Under the pieces are notes generated by a model. It did no database searches, was not told the origin of the DNA, and saw only the letters and a program-made list of their open reading frames with translations. From Bradyrhizobium embrapense (GTDB taxonomy: Bacteria; Pseudomonadota; Alphaproteobacteria; Rhizobiales; Xanthobacteraceae): DNA of 64,000 nt. Below, one piece after another: positions 44,142-52,899 of this stretch. Position 1 is the stretch's first letter. Every line of letters begins with the position of its first letter. Both the position numbers and the translations under genes were made by a program. Where the stretch lies: positions 496,001 through 560,000 of the forward strand of contig NZ_LFIP02000003.1 of the NCBI RefSeq assembly GCF_001189235.2, read 5' to 3'.

Positions 44142-44354
44142 ATGGGCTTGGCTCAGTATGCGGTGATTGCGGCCGGCGAGGAATGGGGCGTTCTGCACGA
44201 CGGCAACGTCAATGGCGGATACGCCACCAAGGAGGCCGCGTTCGAATCCGCCGCTGCCGCTGCGGCACTGGCGATCAGAATGGGACATGAGGTCCATGTC
44301 AGCGTGCCCGGACGCGAAGAGGGCGAGGCTGCCCTGACCAAGCGGGCAAGCTGA
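44142..44354 (+). CDS. Small DUF2188-like hypothetical protein (70 aa)
   Basis: Protein of 70 residues with EEWGVLHDGNVNGGYATKEAAFE, which resembles the short beta-hairpin-plus-helix pattern of DUF2188-type proteins (WxVxxDG...T...A). The assignment is tentative. GAGGAGGACA just upstream of the ATG is a near-ideal ribosome site. Confidence 0.7.
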   Translation: MGLAQYAVIAAGEEWGVLHDGNVNGGYATKEAAFESAAAAAALAIRMGHEVHVSVPGREEGEAALTKRAS

Positions 44355-44423
44355 TCGTTGCGCTAGGCTCGGCGCTATGCGCTCTCGCAACCAGCAGGAT
44401 CCAGTCCAGGACGCATAAGCCGC

Positions 44424-44522
44424 CTAGTCCGAACTGACATAATTAGCGCGCCAGAGCAGCGCTATGACGATCAGCGTGGCAAATCCGCCGGCGATCAGAA
44501 ACCACGAGATGTACTCGGCCAT
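44424..44522 (-). CDS. Small single-helix membrane protein (32 aa)
   Basis: A 32-codon ORF starting MAEYISWFLIAGG, hydrophobic to residue 23 and ending LWRANYVSSD. It resembles the short membrane ORFs at 35578 and 43959. The ribosome site is modest (GGCAGG). It lies between the 70-residue gene on the other strand and the CBS remnant. Confidence 0.55.
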   Translation of the reverse strand: MAEYISWFLIAGGFATLIVIALLWRANYVSSD

Positions 44523-44583
44523 TGGCCTGCCTTGGTGGACCCCGCTCCGCGAGCGAGGGCGCGCGGAGCGAAGCCACGAATGT

Positions 44584-44796
44584 TCAAAGTTGCGCGTGCT
44601 GGGTAGTCGGGCGTGAGATCTGGCTCAGTGCCATGCCAATGCCGTCGTTCGCTTGCACCCGAGCAATATCGCCAAGCGCGATAATGCCGACGAGGCGCTT
44701 GTCCCGGTTAAGCACGGGCAGGCGGCGGACCTGGATCGCTCCCATGTTCTGCGCGATGTCCTCGATCTCCTGATCCTCAAAGCAGTATTTCACTTC
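44584..44796 (-). pseudogene. Remnant of a CBS-domain protein (second CBS repeat only)
   Basis: Seventy codons encode EVKYCFEDQEIEDIAQNMGA, QVRRLPVLNRDKRLVGII and ALGDIARVQ, the second CBS repeat of a common two-repeat stress protein. The first repeat is missing: upstream in frame the sequence enters the DUF72 gene, whose last codons lie at 44828. A GTG or TTG could start a 70-72-residue product, but half a CBS pair is unlikely to fold. The break with DUF72 marks a deletion. Confidence 0.75.
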
Positions 44797-44827
44797 TGCG
44801 GCCAATGCGGGTTGGAACTGTTCGTTC

Positions 44828-45580
44828 CTATTGCGCCGGCCGGCGCGGAAGCGCGGAGCCAAGCATGTCGCAGAGCCTCCTGGCATCAGCCGGCGCCGCG
44901 CTTTTCTGGTCGTTGTCGAAATAGACATAGACGTCGTATCCCTGCCGTTTCCAGCCGCGGATGCGCTTCGCCCAGTGTGAGAGCTCGCCCGGCTTGTAGT
45001 GCCCGCTGTAGCGGCCTCCCGGACCATGGCCGCGCACATAGGCGAAATCGGCAGTCCGTTTCCAGGGGGCCGGGGCATCGTGATGGTCGGAAATGCAGAG
45101 CGCGATGTTGCGTGTCGCCAGCAGCTTCAGGATGCGCGGCTCGTACCAGCTAGGATGACGAAATTCGAAGGCATATCGCCGCCGGCGTTTCAACAGCTTG
45201 AGGAACGACGCCAGACGATCGGCGTCGATCGCAAAGTTCGGCGGCAGCTGGAACAGAATCGGACCGGCCTTGCCACGCAGCAGCGACAGACGGTCTTCGA
45301 GCAGTTCAAGACTATTGACCGAGCGTTCGGAGAGGCGCTTCCAATGTGTGATAAATCTCGACGCCTTCCAGGCGAAGACGAAATCCCTATCGGTCGCATC
45401 CCGCCAGCCCGCCACCGCCTTTTTCGTCGGCGTGCGATAGAACACGCCGTTCAGCTCCGTGGTTGTGAACTGCGTCGCGTAGTAATCGAGCTGTCGCTTC
45501 AGCGGCAGTCCCTTCGGAAAGAACGGACCGCGCCAGGACGGATAGTGCCAGCCGGATGTGCCGATCAAGATGCGTGCCAT
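44828..45580 (-). CDS. DUF72-family protein
   Basis: TIM-barrel-like protein of 250 residues. It starts ARILIGTSGWHYPSWRGPFFP, the family signature, and has TELNGVFYRTP, RHPSWYEPRI, the SDHHDAPAPW segment and the C-terminal YVYFDNDQKSAAPADARRL. The biochemical activity is unknown; E. coli YecE is a relative. The gene lies between a CBS remnant and the pyruvate-oxidase-like gene on the same strand. Confidence 0.9.
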   Translation of the reverse strand: MARILIGTSGWHYPSWRGPFFPKGLPLKRQLDYYATQFTTTELNGVFYRTPTKKAVAGWRDATDRDFVFAWKASRFITHWKRLSERSVNSLELLEDRLSLLRGKAGPILFQLPPNFAIDADRLASFLKLLKRRRRYAFEFRHPSWYEPRILKLLATRNIALCISDHHDAPAPWKRTADFAYVRGHGPGGRYSGHYKPGELSHWAKRIRGWKRQGYDVYVYFDNDQKSAAPADARRLCDMLGSALPRRPAQ

Positions 45581-45616
45581 GCGATGCTCCGAGCGTCGGT
45601 GCCTCAGTGGCCCGCC

Positions 45617-47404
45617 TCACTCCTTGCCCGGAAGGATCGTTTCCAGGACTTGCCGAGCGGCACCGCGGATCACGCCAACCTCGTTAGGATCGCCCTTGGC
45701 CAATGCAATGGAGAAGTTCTTGGCTTGCTCCAGCGTGATGTGCGGCGGGAGTGGCGGGACCTCGGGATCGGTTTTCACCTCCAGCACCACAGGCACATCG
45801 CTCGCCAGGGCCTGCTCCCAGGCTAGTCCGACGAGATCGGGTCGATCGACATAGATGCCGCGCAGGCCGATCATCTCGGCAAAGTGGGAATAGGAGACAT
45901 CAGGGATGCGCTGCGACGCCTCGAACTTCGGATCGGCATTGATGATCCGTTGCTCCCAGGTGACCTGATTGAGATCTTCATTGTTGAACACGCAAACGAT
46001 CCAGCGGTGGTCTTTCCACTGCCGCCAGTATTTCGCGACCGTGATCAATTCGGCCATGTTGTTCATTTGCATCGCGCCGTCGCCGACCAGCGCGATCACT
46101 GGACGGTCGGGCGCCGCATATTTGGCGGCGATCGCATAGGGGACTGCGGCTCCCATTGAGGCCAGGCCGCCCGACAGCGAAGCGTTGATGCCACGCCGCA
46201 TCTTGAGATCGCGCGCGAACCAGTTGGCGCAGGAGCCAGAGTCGCTGGTGATGATGGCGCGATCGGGGATCCGGGGCGACAGCTCCCACGTGACGCGCTG
46301 CGGATTGACCGGCTTGGCGGGTTGCCGCGCGCGGTCCTCAAGCGTCGTCCACCATTCGCGGACATTTCCCTCGATCGACTTGCGCCAGCCGTCCGGGTTC
46401 TTTTGCGTCAGCCGCGGCAGCAAGGCGCGTAGAGTTTCGGTGGCATCCCCGACAAGGCCAACTTCCATCGGGAAGCGGATCGACAGCATCCCGGCATCGA
46501 TGTCGATCTGAACGCCGCGGGCGCTGCCTTCCTTGGGCAGGAACTCGGAGTAGGGGAAAGCGGAGCCGACCATTAGCAGCGTGTCGCATTCCATCATCAG
46601 GTCGTAGCTTGGCTCGGTGCCCAAAAGTCCGATCGAGCCAGTGACCCAGGGAAGATCGTCGGGGAGCACGGCCTTGCCAAGCAGTGCCTTGGCGCAGCCC
46701 GCTTGCAGCCGCTCCGCAACCGCGATGACCTCGTCGGTAGCGCCGAGTGCGCCGGCGCCGACCAGCATGGCAACCTTCTTTCCGGCATTGAGGATATCGG
46801 CGGCGCGGTCGAGCTCGGCCTCAAGCGGGATGACGCGCGGCGGGGCGTAACCGATGCCGGAGCGCAGCGTGCCATGGGCGCGCGGCGGATCCCGGTAAGC
46901 CTCCTCTTGAAGGTCGTTCGGAAGGATGACCGCCGTCACGGTACGCCGGGCCAACGCGATGCGCGCCGCGCGGTCGATCAGATGGCGGACCTGAGCAGGC
47001 GCAGAGGCCTGCGCGACATAGGCCCCGGCTACGTCCTTGAACATCGAGACAAGGTCGAGCTCCTGCTGATATTGGCCGCCAAGCGCGTTACGCGCCTGCT
47101 GACCGACCAGCGCGAGGACCGGTTGGTGATCCAGCAGCGCGTCATAGAGACCGGTCGTGAGATGTGATGCCCCTGGCCCAGATGTCGCAATGCATACGCC
47201 GAGGCGCCCGGAGAATTTCGCATAAGCCGAGGCCATGAACGCGGCCATCTCCTCGTGCCGCGCCTGGATGAACTCGATCCGGCCGTCTGCTCGATTGAGC
47301 GCACCGAACACGCCATTAATGCCGTCGCCGGGGTAGCCGAAGATATGCCGCACGCCCCAATCGTGCAGGCGATGGACGATGAAATCGCTGACGGTCTGGG
47401 ACAT
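45617..47404 (-). CDS. TPP-dependent pyruvate-oxidase-like enzyme
   Basis: Protein of 595 residues of the acetolactate synthase / pyruvate oxidase superfamily. The N-terminal PYR domain has FGYPGDGINGV and ARHEEMAAF with the catalytic Glu51, and the central domain binds a nucleotide. The C-terminal PP domain has VGDGAMQMNNMAEL with the downstream FNNEDLNQ, the Mg-TPP motif. It lacks the membrane-binding tail of E. coli PoxB, so the acceptor is unclear. A perfect sigma-EcfG-type promoter lies 33 bases upstream. Related rhizobial genes are annotated as thiamine pyrophosphate-requiring proteins. Confidence 0.88.
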   Translation of the reverse strand: MSQTVSDFIVHRLHDWGVRHIFGYPGDGINGVFGALNRADGRIEFIQARHEEMAAFMASAYAKFSGRLGVCIATSGPGASHLTTGLYDALLDHQPVLALVGQQARNALGGQYQQELDLVSMFKDVAGAYVAQASAPAQVRHLIDRAARIALARRTVTAVILPNDLQEEAYRDPPRAHGTLRSGIGYAPPRVIPLEAELDRAADILNAGKKVAMLVGAGALGATDEVIAVAERLQAGCAKALLGKAVLPDDLPWVTGSIGLLGTEPSYDLMMECDTLLMVGSAFPYSEFLPKEGSARGVQIDIDAGMLSIRFPMEVGLVGDATETLRALLPRLTQKNPDGWRKSIEGNVREWWTTLEDRARQPAKPVNPQRVTWELSPRIPDRAIITSDSGSCANWFARDLKMRRGINASLSGGLASMGAAVPYAIAAKYAAPDRPVIALVGDGAMQMNNMAELITVAKYWRQWKDHRWIVCVFNNEDLNQVTWEQRIINADPKFEASQRIPDVSYSHFAEMIGLRGIYVDRPDLVGLAWEQALASDVPVVLEVKTDPEVPPLPPHITLEQAKNFSIALAKGDPNEVGVIRGAARQVLETILPGKE

Positions 47405-47437
47405 GCGGACCTACCTGGGCACTGACGTTCGGAATTG

Positions 47438-47462
47438 AACGGCTCCGCCGGCCGGCTGTTCC
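47438..47462 (-). promoter_or_regulatory. Sigma-EcfG-type promoter of the TPP-enzyme gene
   Basis: On the minus strand GGAAC (47462-47458) is followed after exactly 16 bases by CGTT (47441-47438). The gene starts at 47404, 33 bases further on. Perfect match to the consensus. Confidence 0.75.
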
Positions 47463-47611
47463 TATCCGAGAAAGCCCGGCTTCAGCGCCGGTAGACCAAA
47501 GCCGAAGATCAGCGCGGCGACCGCGAAGGCCGCGATCACAGCGGAGAATGCCATGTCGGCAATGGCCGTGTTGGTGAGGCGCGACAGCAGGCCGGCGCCG
47601 AACTGCCTCAT
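47462..47611 (-). CDS. Candidate small membrane protein (49 aa)
   Basis: A 49-codon ORF starting MRQFGAGLLSRL with a hydrophobic helix of about 22 residues (MAFSAVIAAFAVAALIFGFG) and a short tail LPALKPGFLG. It ends exactly where the -35 of the TPP-enzyme promoter lies. The ribosome site is weak. It could also be a remnant, but the amphipathic start and clean helix favour a real small protein. Confidence 0.45.
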   Translation of the reverse strand: MRQFGAGLLSRLTNTAIADMAFSAVIAAFAVAALIFGFGLPALKPGFLG

Positions 47612-47685
47612 GAAGCCGGAATAGCAAGGCAATCCGTGATCGCGCCGTTCGTTCCAGGCGATGCCGCAAGCGACCAGATCGGCGA

Positions 47686-48222
47686 CTACTTCCGGTTCTT
47701 GTCCAAGTCCTGCGCCATTGCGAGATGATGCTGAAGGGCCGGCAAGGTCTTGCCGGCCCAATCCTTCAGCTTCGGATCGTCACCGCCCTTGGCATAACGT
47801 TCGAACAGCGAGATCGCGTCCTTATGAGCGCTGACCTGCATCGGATCATACTCGCTGGCGAAATCGTCCGCCTTGGTGTCGCGCAGCACGTCGAGCTTTT
47901 TCTGCGACTTGTCGTCGAGACCGGCCGGCAACGCGGACCTCATCTCGCCGGTGACCATTGCCTTCAACTCGGTACTGGTCTTGGTATGGTCTGTCATCAT
48001 CTGTTCGGCGAACTTCTTCTCGGCAGTATTGCCCTTTTGCTGGGCAATTTTGGCCGCTTCGATCTCCAGCATGTCACTCAAGGCCACTTCCTTGATGAAA
48101 TCTTCCGTCTTGGGCGCGACGCCGAGCACGGAGTTGACACCGGTCTTCTCACCGACCGATTGGGCCATGGCGGGCATCGTCAGCCCGCAACCGATGGCAA
48201 TAGCCAAGATAGTTCGCTTCAT
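47686..48222 (-). CDS. DUF4142 periplasmic protein
   Basis: Secreted protein of 178 residues: a signal peptide ends AMAQ (about residue 21), followed by the ferritin-like four-helix DUF4142 fold with TEDFIKEVALSDMLEIEAAK, FAEQMMTDHTKTSTELK and LPALQHHLAMAQDL. The His and Glu pattern suggests a possible metal site, but the function is unknown. AGGAG precedes the ATG. It begins 11 bases after the ferritin-like gene stop, so the two form an operon. Confidence 0.88.
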   Translation of the reverse strand: MKRTILAIAIGCGLTMPAMAQSVGEKTGVNSVLGVAPKTEDFIKEVALSDMLEIEAAKIAQQKGNTAEKKFAEQMMTDHTKTSTELKAMVTGEMRSALPAGLDDKSQKKLDVLRDTKADDFASEYDPMQVSAHKDAISLFERYAKGGDDPKLKDWAGKTLPALQHHLAMAQDLDKNRK

Positions 48223-48233
48223 CGCGCGTCTCC

Positions 48234-48722
48234 TCAGGCCGCTTCGGCGTTGATAGCACTGACGGCGAGCTTGGTAAGCGTCTCGTCGGTCTTCTTTTCC
48301 TCGGCCAGCGTCTGGTCGATGAGCTTGACGGCATCCTTCATGCTGAGCTTGGTGGCCCATGCCTTCAGTGTGCCGTAACGGGCTATTTCATAATGCTCCA
48401 CCGCCTGAGCCGCCGACAGCAGGCCCGCATCGAGCGCCGGCGTGTCAGCGTACTCCTCCATGATCTCCTTGCCTTCCTCGAGGATGCCCTCGATCGCATC
48501 GCACTTCTTGCCGCGGGCCGGCTTGCCCATCAGATCGAAGATCTGCTCGAGCCGCTCGATCTGTCCTTCGGTCTCATCGTGGTGCTTCTCGAAAGCTGCG
48601 CGCAAATCGTCGGATTCGGCGGCTTTGGCCATGCCCGGCAGCGCCTTGAGGATCTGCTTTTCGGCGTAGTAGATGTCCTTGAGGGTGTCGAGGAAGAGGG
48701 CGCTGAGGTCTTTCTCCGGCAT
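48234..48722 (-). CDS. YciE/YciF-type ferritin-like protein (DUF892)
   Basis: Protein of 162 residues with the DUF892 pattern: LFLDTLKDIYYAEKQILKAL, then FEKHHDETEGQIERLEQIF, and AQAVEHYEIARYGTL. The Glu and His positions are those of a di-iron ferritin-like bundle. Homologues are stress induced. GGAG precedes the ATG at 48722; an in-frame ATG 45 bases further up is less likely. It is first in an operon with the DUF4142 gene. Confidence 0.9.
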   Translation of the reverse strand: MPEKDLSALFLDTLKDIYYAEKQILKALPGMAKAAESDDLRAAFEKHHDETEGQIERLEQIFDLMGKPARGKKCDAIEGILEEGKEIMEEYADTPALDAGLLSAAQAVEHYEIARYGTLKAWATKLSMKDAVKLIDQTLAEEKKTDETLTKLAVSAINAEAA

Positions 48723-48758
48723 CGGTCGCTCCGTGAGTGCGGGTTGATCTGTACCCAC

Positions 48759-48783
48759 AACAGGCATCCTGCAGCGTCGTTCC
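48759..48783 (-). promoter_or_regulatory. Near-consensus sigma-EcfG-type promoter of the ferritin-like operon
   Basis: On the minus strand GGAAC (48783-48779) is followed after 16 bases by TGTT (48762-48759), one base off CGTT. The yciF-like gene starts 36 bases further on. The stress-type nature of both operon genes supports it. Confidence 0.5.
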
Positions 48784-48840
48784 TACAGCCACGGTTCGTG
48801 CGTGGACGGACGACTGCGCGCTTTGACGCAAGGCTCGCAA

Positions 48841-48865
48841 GGAACGAAGCGTCGGCGTATCCGTT
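48841..48865 (+). promoter_or_regulatory. Sigma-EcfG-type promoter in front of the PAP2 pseudogene
   Basis: GGAAC (48841-48845), exactly 16 bases, then CGTT (48862-48865). The ATG of the disrupted PAP2 gene follows at 48895, 29 bases downstream. The promoter appears intact although the gene is broken. Confidence 0.7.
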
Positions 48866-48894
48866 TGCCGCCATCGTTCCAATCAAGGGCGTCC

Positions 48895-49371
48895 ATGCCG
48901 ATCACGGTGCGGCCGACGAAGCCGGATATTGCCATCGCGCGCGTTATCTCGCGCAATACAGCGCCGCCGACCGAGCGCGCTGCCTCGATCCTGACATGGG
49001 CGGCTGACGAGCATGTTCTGGTCACGGCTTTGGCCGCATCGGTCTCCCGCATCTGCTCAAATCGGTATTCAACCATGAGCGGCCAGATCGGCTCACCCTC
49101 CTTCGGCATCTGCACGGCGTTCCAACCTCCGGCAGGGCGGAGGACTCATTTCCGTCCGGACACGCAATTCAGGTCGGCGCCATCAGTTCCGCGGCGAGCC
49201 AGCTTCCCGAGGGCGAGGATCATCCGGGCTCTGAGCGCCTGTCTGATATCGACCCGCGTGCTGTTGCTCGCGCACTGGGCCAGCGACGTCATCGTGGGAT
49301 CGGCGATTGAGGTGGTGCTCGAGCGGCTGATCCGGTGCGCGACCGGCTACGGTGCGGGCGAGTCAGTCTAA
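48895..49371 (+). pseudogene. Frameshifted PAP2-family phosphatase
   Basis: Three pieces in two frames rebuild a PAP2 membrane phosphatase. The start (MPITVRPTKPDIAIA to ADEHVLVTALAAS) is in one frame. Near 49040 the frame shifts to LPHLLKSVFNHERPDR and EDSFPSGHAIQVGA, which carry the catalytic RPD and SGHA motifs. Near 49210 it shifts back to RIIRALSACLISTR and LLAHWASDVIVG, which carry the last His motif. Each piece keeps good codon use, so the breaks are recent. Two sequencing errors are possible but less likely than decay. The upstream stress promoter is intact. Confidence 0.8.
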
Positions 49372-49407
49372 CGCGCCCGATATGGTGCTTTGGAGCCATG
49401 AGCTGCC

Positions 49408-49679
49408 TCACGTCCGGGTCAGGAAGTCCATCAAGCCGAGCCAGAGCAGGATGCCTAGCCAGAATAAACCGGCACCGGCGAACAGCAATGTCAGGGCATC
49501 CCGATATCGCAGTTCCATGAAGATCGCGGCGACCAGGGCCGCCTTGGTGATGCCGATCCCGATCGCCACGACGGCGTTCGCCGCTCCGAGCGGCGCATAG
49601 GCCATCGTCACGGTCAGCGCGAGCAGGCCGAGCAAGCCGAGCCAGGCCGCGACGAGCTGGAGTGAGGGGCGGGATTGCG

Positions 49680-49683
<4 letters not shown>
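49408..49683 (-). CDS. caa3-type cytochrome c oxidase, subunit IV
   Basis: Membrane protein of 91 residues with three hydrophobic helices. GITKAALVAAIFMELRYRDAL is the prokaryotic COX4 signature. ATG at 49683 overlaps the subunit III stop by 4 bases. Last gene of the leftward oxidase operon. Confidence 0.9.
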
Positions 49684-50316
<633 letters not shown>

Positions 50317-50324
<8 letters not shown>

Positions 50325-51924
50325 TCTGCGGCTTCGCCTCGAACTTGCGAGAATATTGATAAGGCGCGCGTGTCACGACCGGCTGGACATCGAAATTGTG
50401 CTCGGGCGGCGGTGACGATGTCTGCCATTCGAGTCCCGGTGCGTCCCACGGGTTGGCGGGGGCACGTGCGCCGAAGAACACGGAATAGCCGAGGTAGAAC
50501 AGCGGCAGCAGGTAGGCGGCAGCCAGGATGGTGGCGCCGCCCGAAGACAGCACGTTCCAGACCTGGAATTCGGGCGGATAGACGTGGTAGCGCCGCGGCA
50601 TGCCCTCGGCGCCGAGCACGAATTGCGGGAAGAAGGTCAGATTGAAGCCGAGGAAGATCAGAATTGCGGCGGCTCTCGCCCAGTATTCCGAATAAAGCCG
50701 GCCCGTGATCTTCGGCCACCAATAGTGCAGCCCGCCGAAATAGGCGGTCACCATGCCGCCGACCATGATGTAGTGGAAATGTGCAACCACGAAATAGGTA
50801 TCGGTGGCGTGCACGTCGAAGGCCAGGCAGGCGAGGAACAGGCCGGTGAGCCCGCCGATCGTGAACAGCCCGATGAAGGCCAGCGCATACAGCATCGGCG
50901 CGTCGAACCGCAACGAGCCTTTGTGCAGCGTGGCAGTCCAGTTGAACACCTTGATCGCCGAGGGCACCGCGACGACGAAGCTCATGAAGGAGAACACGAG
51001 GCTCGCGAGCAGGGATTGTCCGGTCACGAACATGTGGTGGCCCCAGACCAGGAAGCCGAGCGCCGCGATCGCAAGGCTTGCCCAGGCCACGAATTTGTAG
51101 CCGAACACCTGCTTGCGGGAGAAACATGAGACCAGCTCGTTGATCACGCCCATGCCGGGCAGGATCATGATGTAGACCGCCGGGTGCGAGTAGAACCAGA
51201 ACAAGTGCTGGAACAGCAGCGGATCACCGCCGATGCGCGGATCGAAGAAGCCGACGCCGAAGAAGCGTTCGACCGCGATCAGCACCAGCGTGATCGCCAG
51301 CACCGGGGTGGCGAGGACGAGGATTACCGACGTCGCGTAGAGCGACCACAGGAACAGCGGCAGCCGATACCAGGTCAGTCCCGGCGCGCGCAGCCGATGA
51401 ATGGTGACGATGAAGTTCAGTCCGGTCAGGATCGACGAGAATCCAGCAATGAACACGCCGGCGGCGGCGACCATGACGTAGCTGTTGGAATAGAGCGTCG
51501 CGAATGGGGTGTAGAAGGTCCAGCCGGTGTCGATGCCGCCGGCCAGGATTGCAAACAGCGTCACGCTGCCACCCAGCATGAAGATGTACCAGCTCATGAG
51601 GTTGAGCCGCGGGAAGGCAAGATCGCGGGCGCCGATCATCAGCGGTACGATGAAGTTGCCGAGCGTGTTGGGGATCGAGGGGATCAGGAAGAACCACACC
51701 ATGATGATGCCGTGCATGGTGAACAGGCGGTTGTAGATGTCGTCGCTGACGAGATCGGCCTGCGGCGTTGCGAGCTCGATCCGCATCGCGGTCGCCGCCG
51801 CGCCGCCGATGAAGAAGAACATCGTGAGACTGGCGAAATAGAGGATCGCGATCCGCTTGTGGTCGGTGGTGAAGAACCACGAACGAAGCGTGTAGTCGGC
51901 GGTAAGATAGTTGGGTTCGGTCAT
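50317..51924 (-). CDS. ctaD: caa3-type cytochrome c oxidase, subunit I (A2 subfamily)
   Basis: Catalytic subunit of 535 residues with twelve predicted helices. Heme a ligand His71 is in [11 protein letters not shown]. Helix VI reads [13 protein letters not shown] (245-257), giving the CuB ligand His247 and the cross-linked Tyr251. The motif is YSHPAVY instead of GHPEVY, so this is the A2 type, which uses a Tyr-Ser pair where A1 enzymes have a Glu in the D proton channel. HHMFVTGQ and [11 protein letters not shown] supply further CuB and heme ligands. It overlaps subunit II by 4 bases. Confidence 0.95.
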
Positions 51925-52859
51925 GGCTGTCGACCCAGCGATTTGATGTAGAGGACCAGGCGCAGCAGCTGATCCTCGGTGACCTTGCCCTCGAAGGACG
52001 GCATCAGCGGCTCGTAGCCCGCGGCGATCTGGCTGCGGGGCAGCAGGATGGAATCGCGGATATATTTATCGTCGGCGATTACGGTGCTGCCGTCGGACAA
52101 CGGCACCGGGCGTCCGTAGACCCCTTCCAGCTGCGGAGCATGGATCTTGCTGCCCGCGCTGTGACAGCCGCTGCACCCGAGCTGCCGAAACAACGCGCCG
52201 CCTTCGTCTGCGAGAGAGCTTGTGGGCGTCTGCTGGCTGAGCCAAGCGGCGAAATCGGCTTGCTCCATCACCACGACCTCGCCGGTCATTCCGGAATGCG
52301 CGGTGCCGCAATATTCGGCGCAGAAGAGGTGATAATGCCCGATCCTCTGGGCCGTGATCTCGAGGTCCTGGTAGCGGCCGGGAACGACGTCGTGCTTCAG
52401 ACGCAGTGCGGGAATGAAGAAGCTATGAATGACGTCCTGCGAAGCCATCACCAGGCGGATCGGACGGTCGACCGGCATATGCAATGCATTGATCTCGGAT
52501 TGACCGCCGGAGTGCTGGACCTTCCACATCCACTGCTTGGCAACGACGAAAGCGGTCAGCTCATCGGGTGGCCGGCGGTAGATTTCAAAGTAAACGGTGG
52601 CCCCCCAGACGAACAGCGCGAGAAAGCAGAGCAACGATGCTGTGGTCCAGCTGACCTCCCAGTACCAGCTCTTGGCCTCGTCGTTCTCGCGGTCAATCTC
52701 ATTGCCGGCGCGATAGCGCACGCAGAACAGCGCCAGCAGGAAGAACAGCAGTCCCAGCACGAGCGCACTGGCGATCAAGAGACCGGCAAACAGCAGATCG
52801 ACGTCGCCGCCTTCCGGAGACACGCCGGGGTGCCAGAACGGAATCCATTGGCGCCACAT
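51921..52859 (-). CDS. ctaC: caa3-type cytochrome c oxidase, subunit II with fused cytochrome c
   Basis: Protein of 312 residues. Two N-terminal helices (about 22-48 and 70-90) precede the cupredoxin domain with the CuA ligands His145, Cys180, Glu182, Cys184, His188 and Met191 ([12 protein letters not shown]). A C-terminal cytochrome c domain has CSGCH at 229-233 and a candidate Met ligand in YEPLMPSF. The fused heme makes it a caa3 enzyme, able to take electrons straight from the ACIII encoded next door. ATG at 52859 is chosen as it starts the first membrane-proximal segment; the frame upstream is not protein-like. Confidence 0.94.
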   Translation of the reverse strand: MWRQWIPFWHPGVSPEGGDVDLLFAGLLIASALVLGLLFFLLALFCVRYRAGNEIDRENDEAKSWYWEVSWTTASLLCFLALFVWGATVYFEIYRRPPDELTAFVVAKQWMWKVQHSGGQSEINALHMPVDRPIRLVMASQDVIHSFFIPALRLKHDVVPGRYQDLEITAQRIGHYHLFCAEYCGTAHSGMTGEVVVMEQADFAAWLSQQTPTSSLADEGGALFRQLGCSGCHSAGSKIHAPQLEGVYGRPVPLSDGSTVIADDKYIRDSILLPRSQIAAGYEPLMPSFEGKVTEDQLLRLVLYIKSLGRQP

Positions 52860-52899
52860 GCTCAGGTCACCGTCGGCGACCGGGCGGAAAGATCGCAAA

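Noticed and set aside
48783..49115. Leftward open frame of 110 codons
   Set aside because: It lies antisense to the PAP2 pseudogene, whose three pieces show real family motifs. The leftward frame has none.
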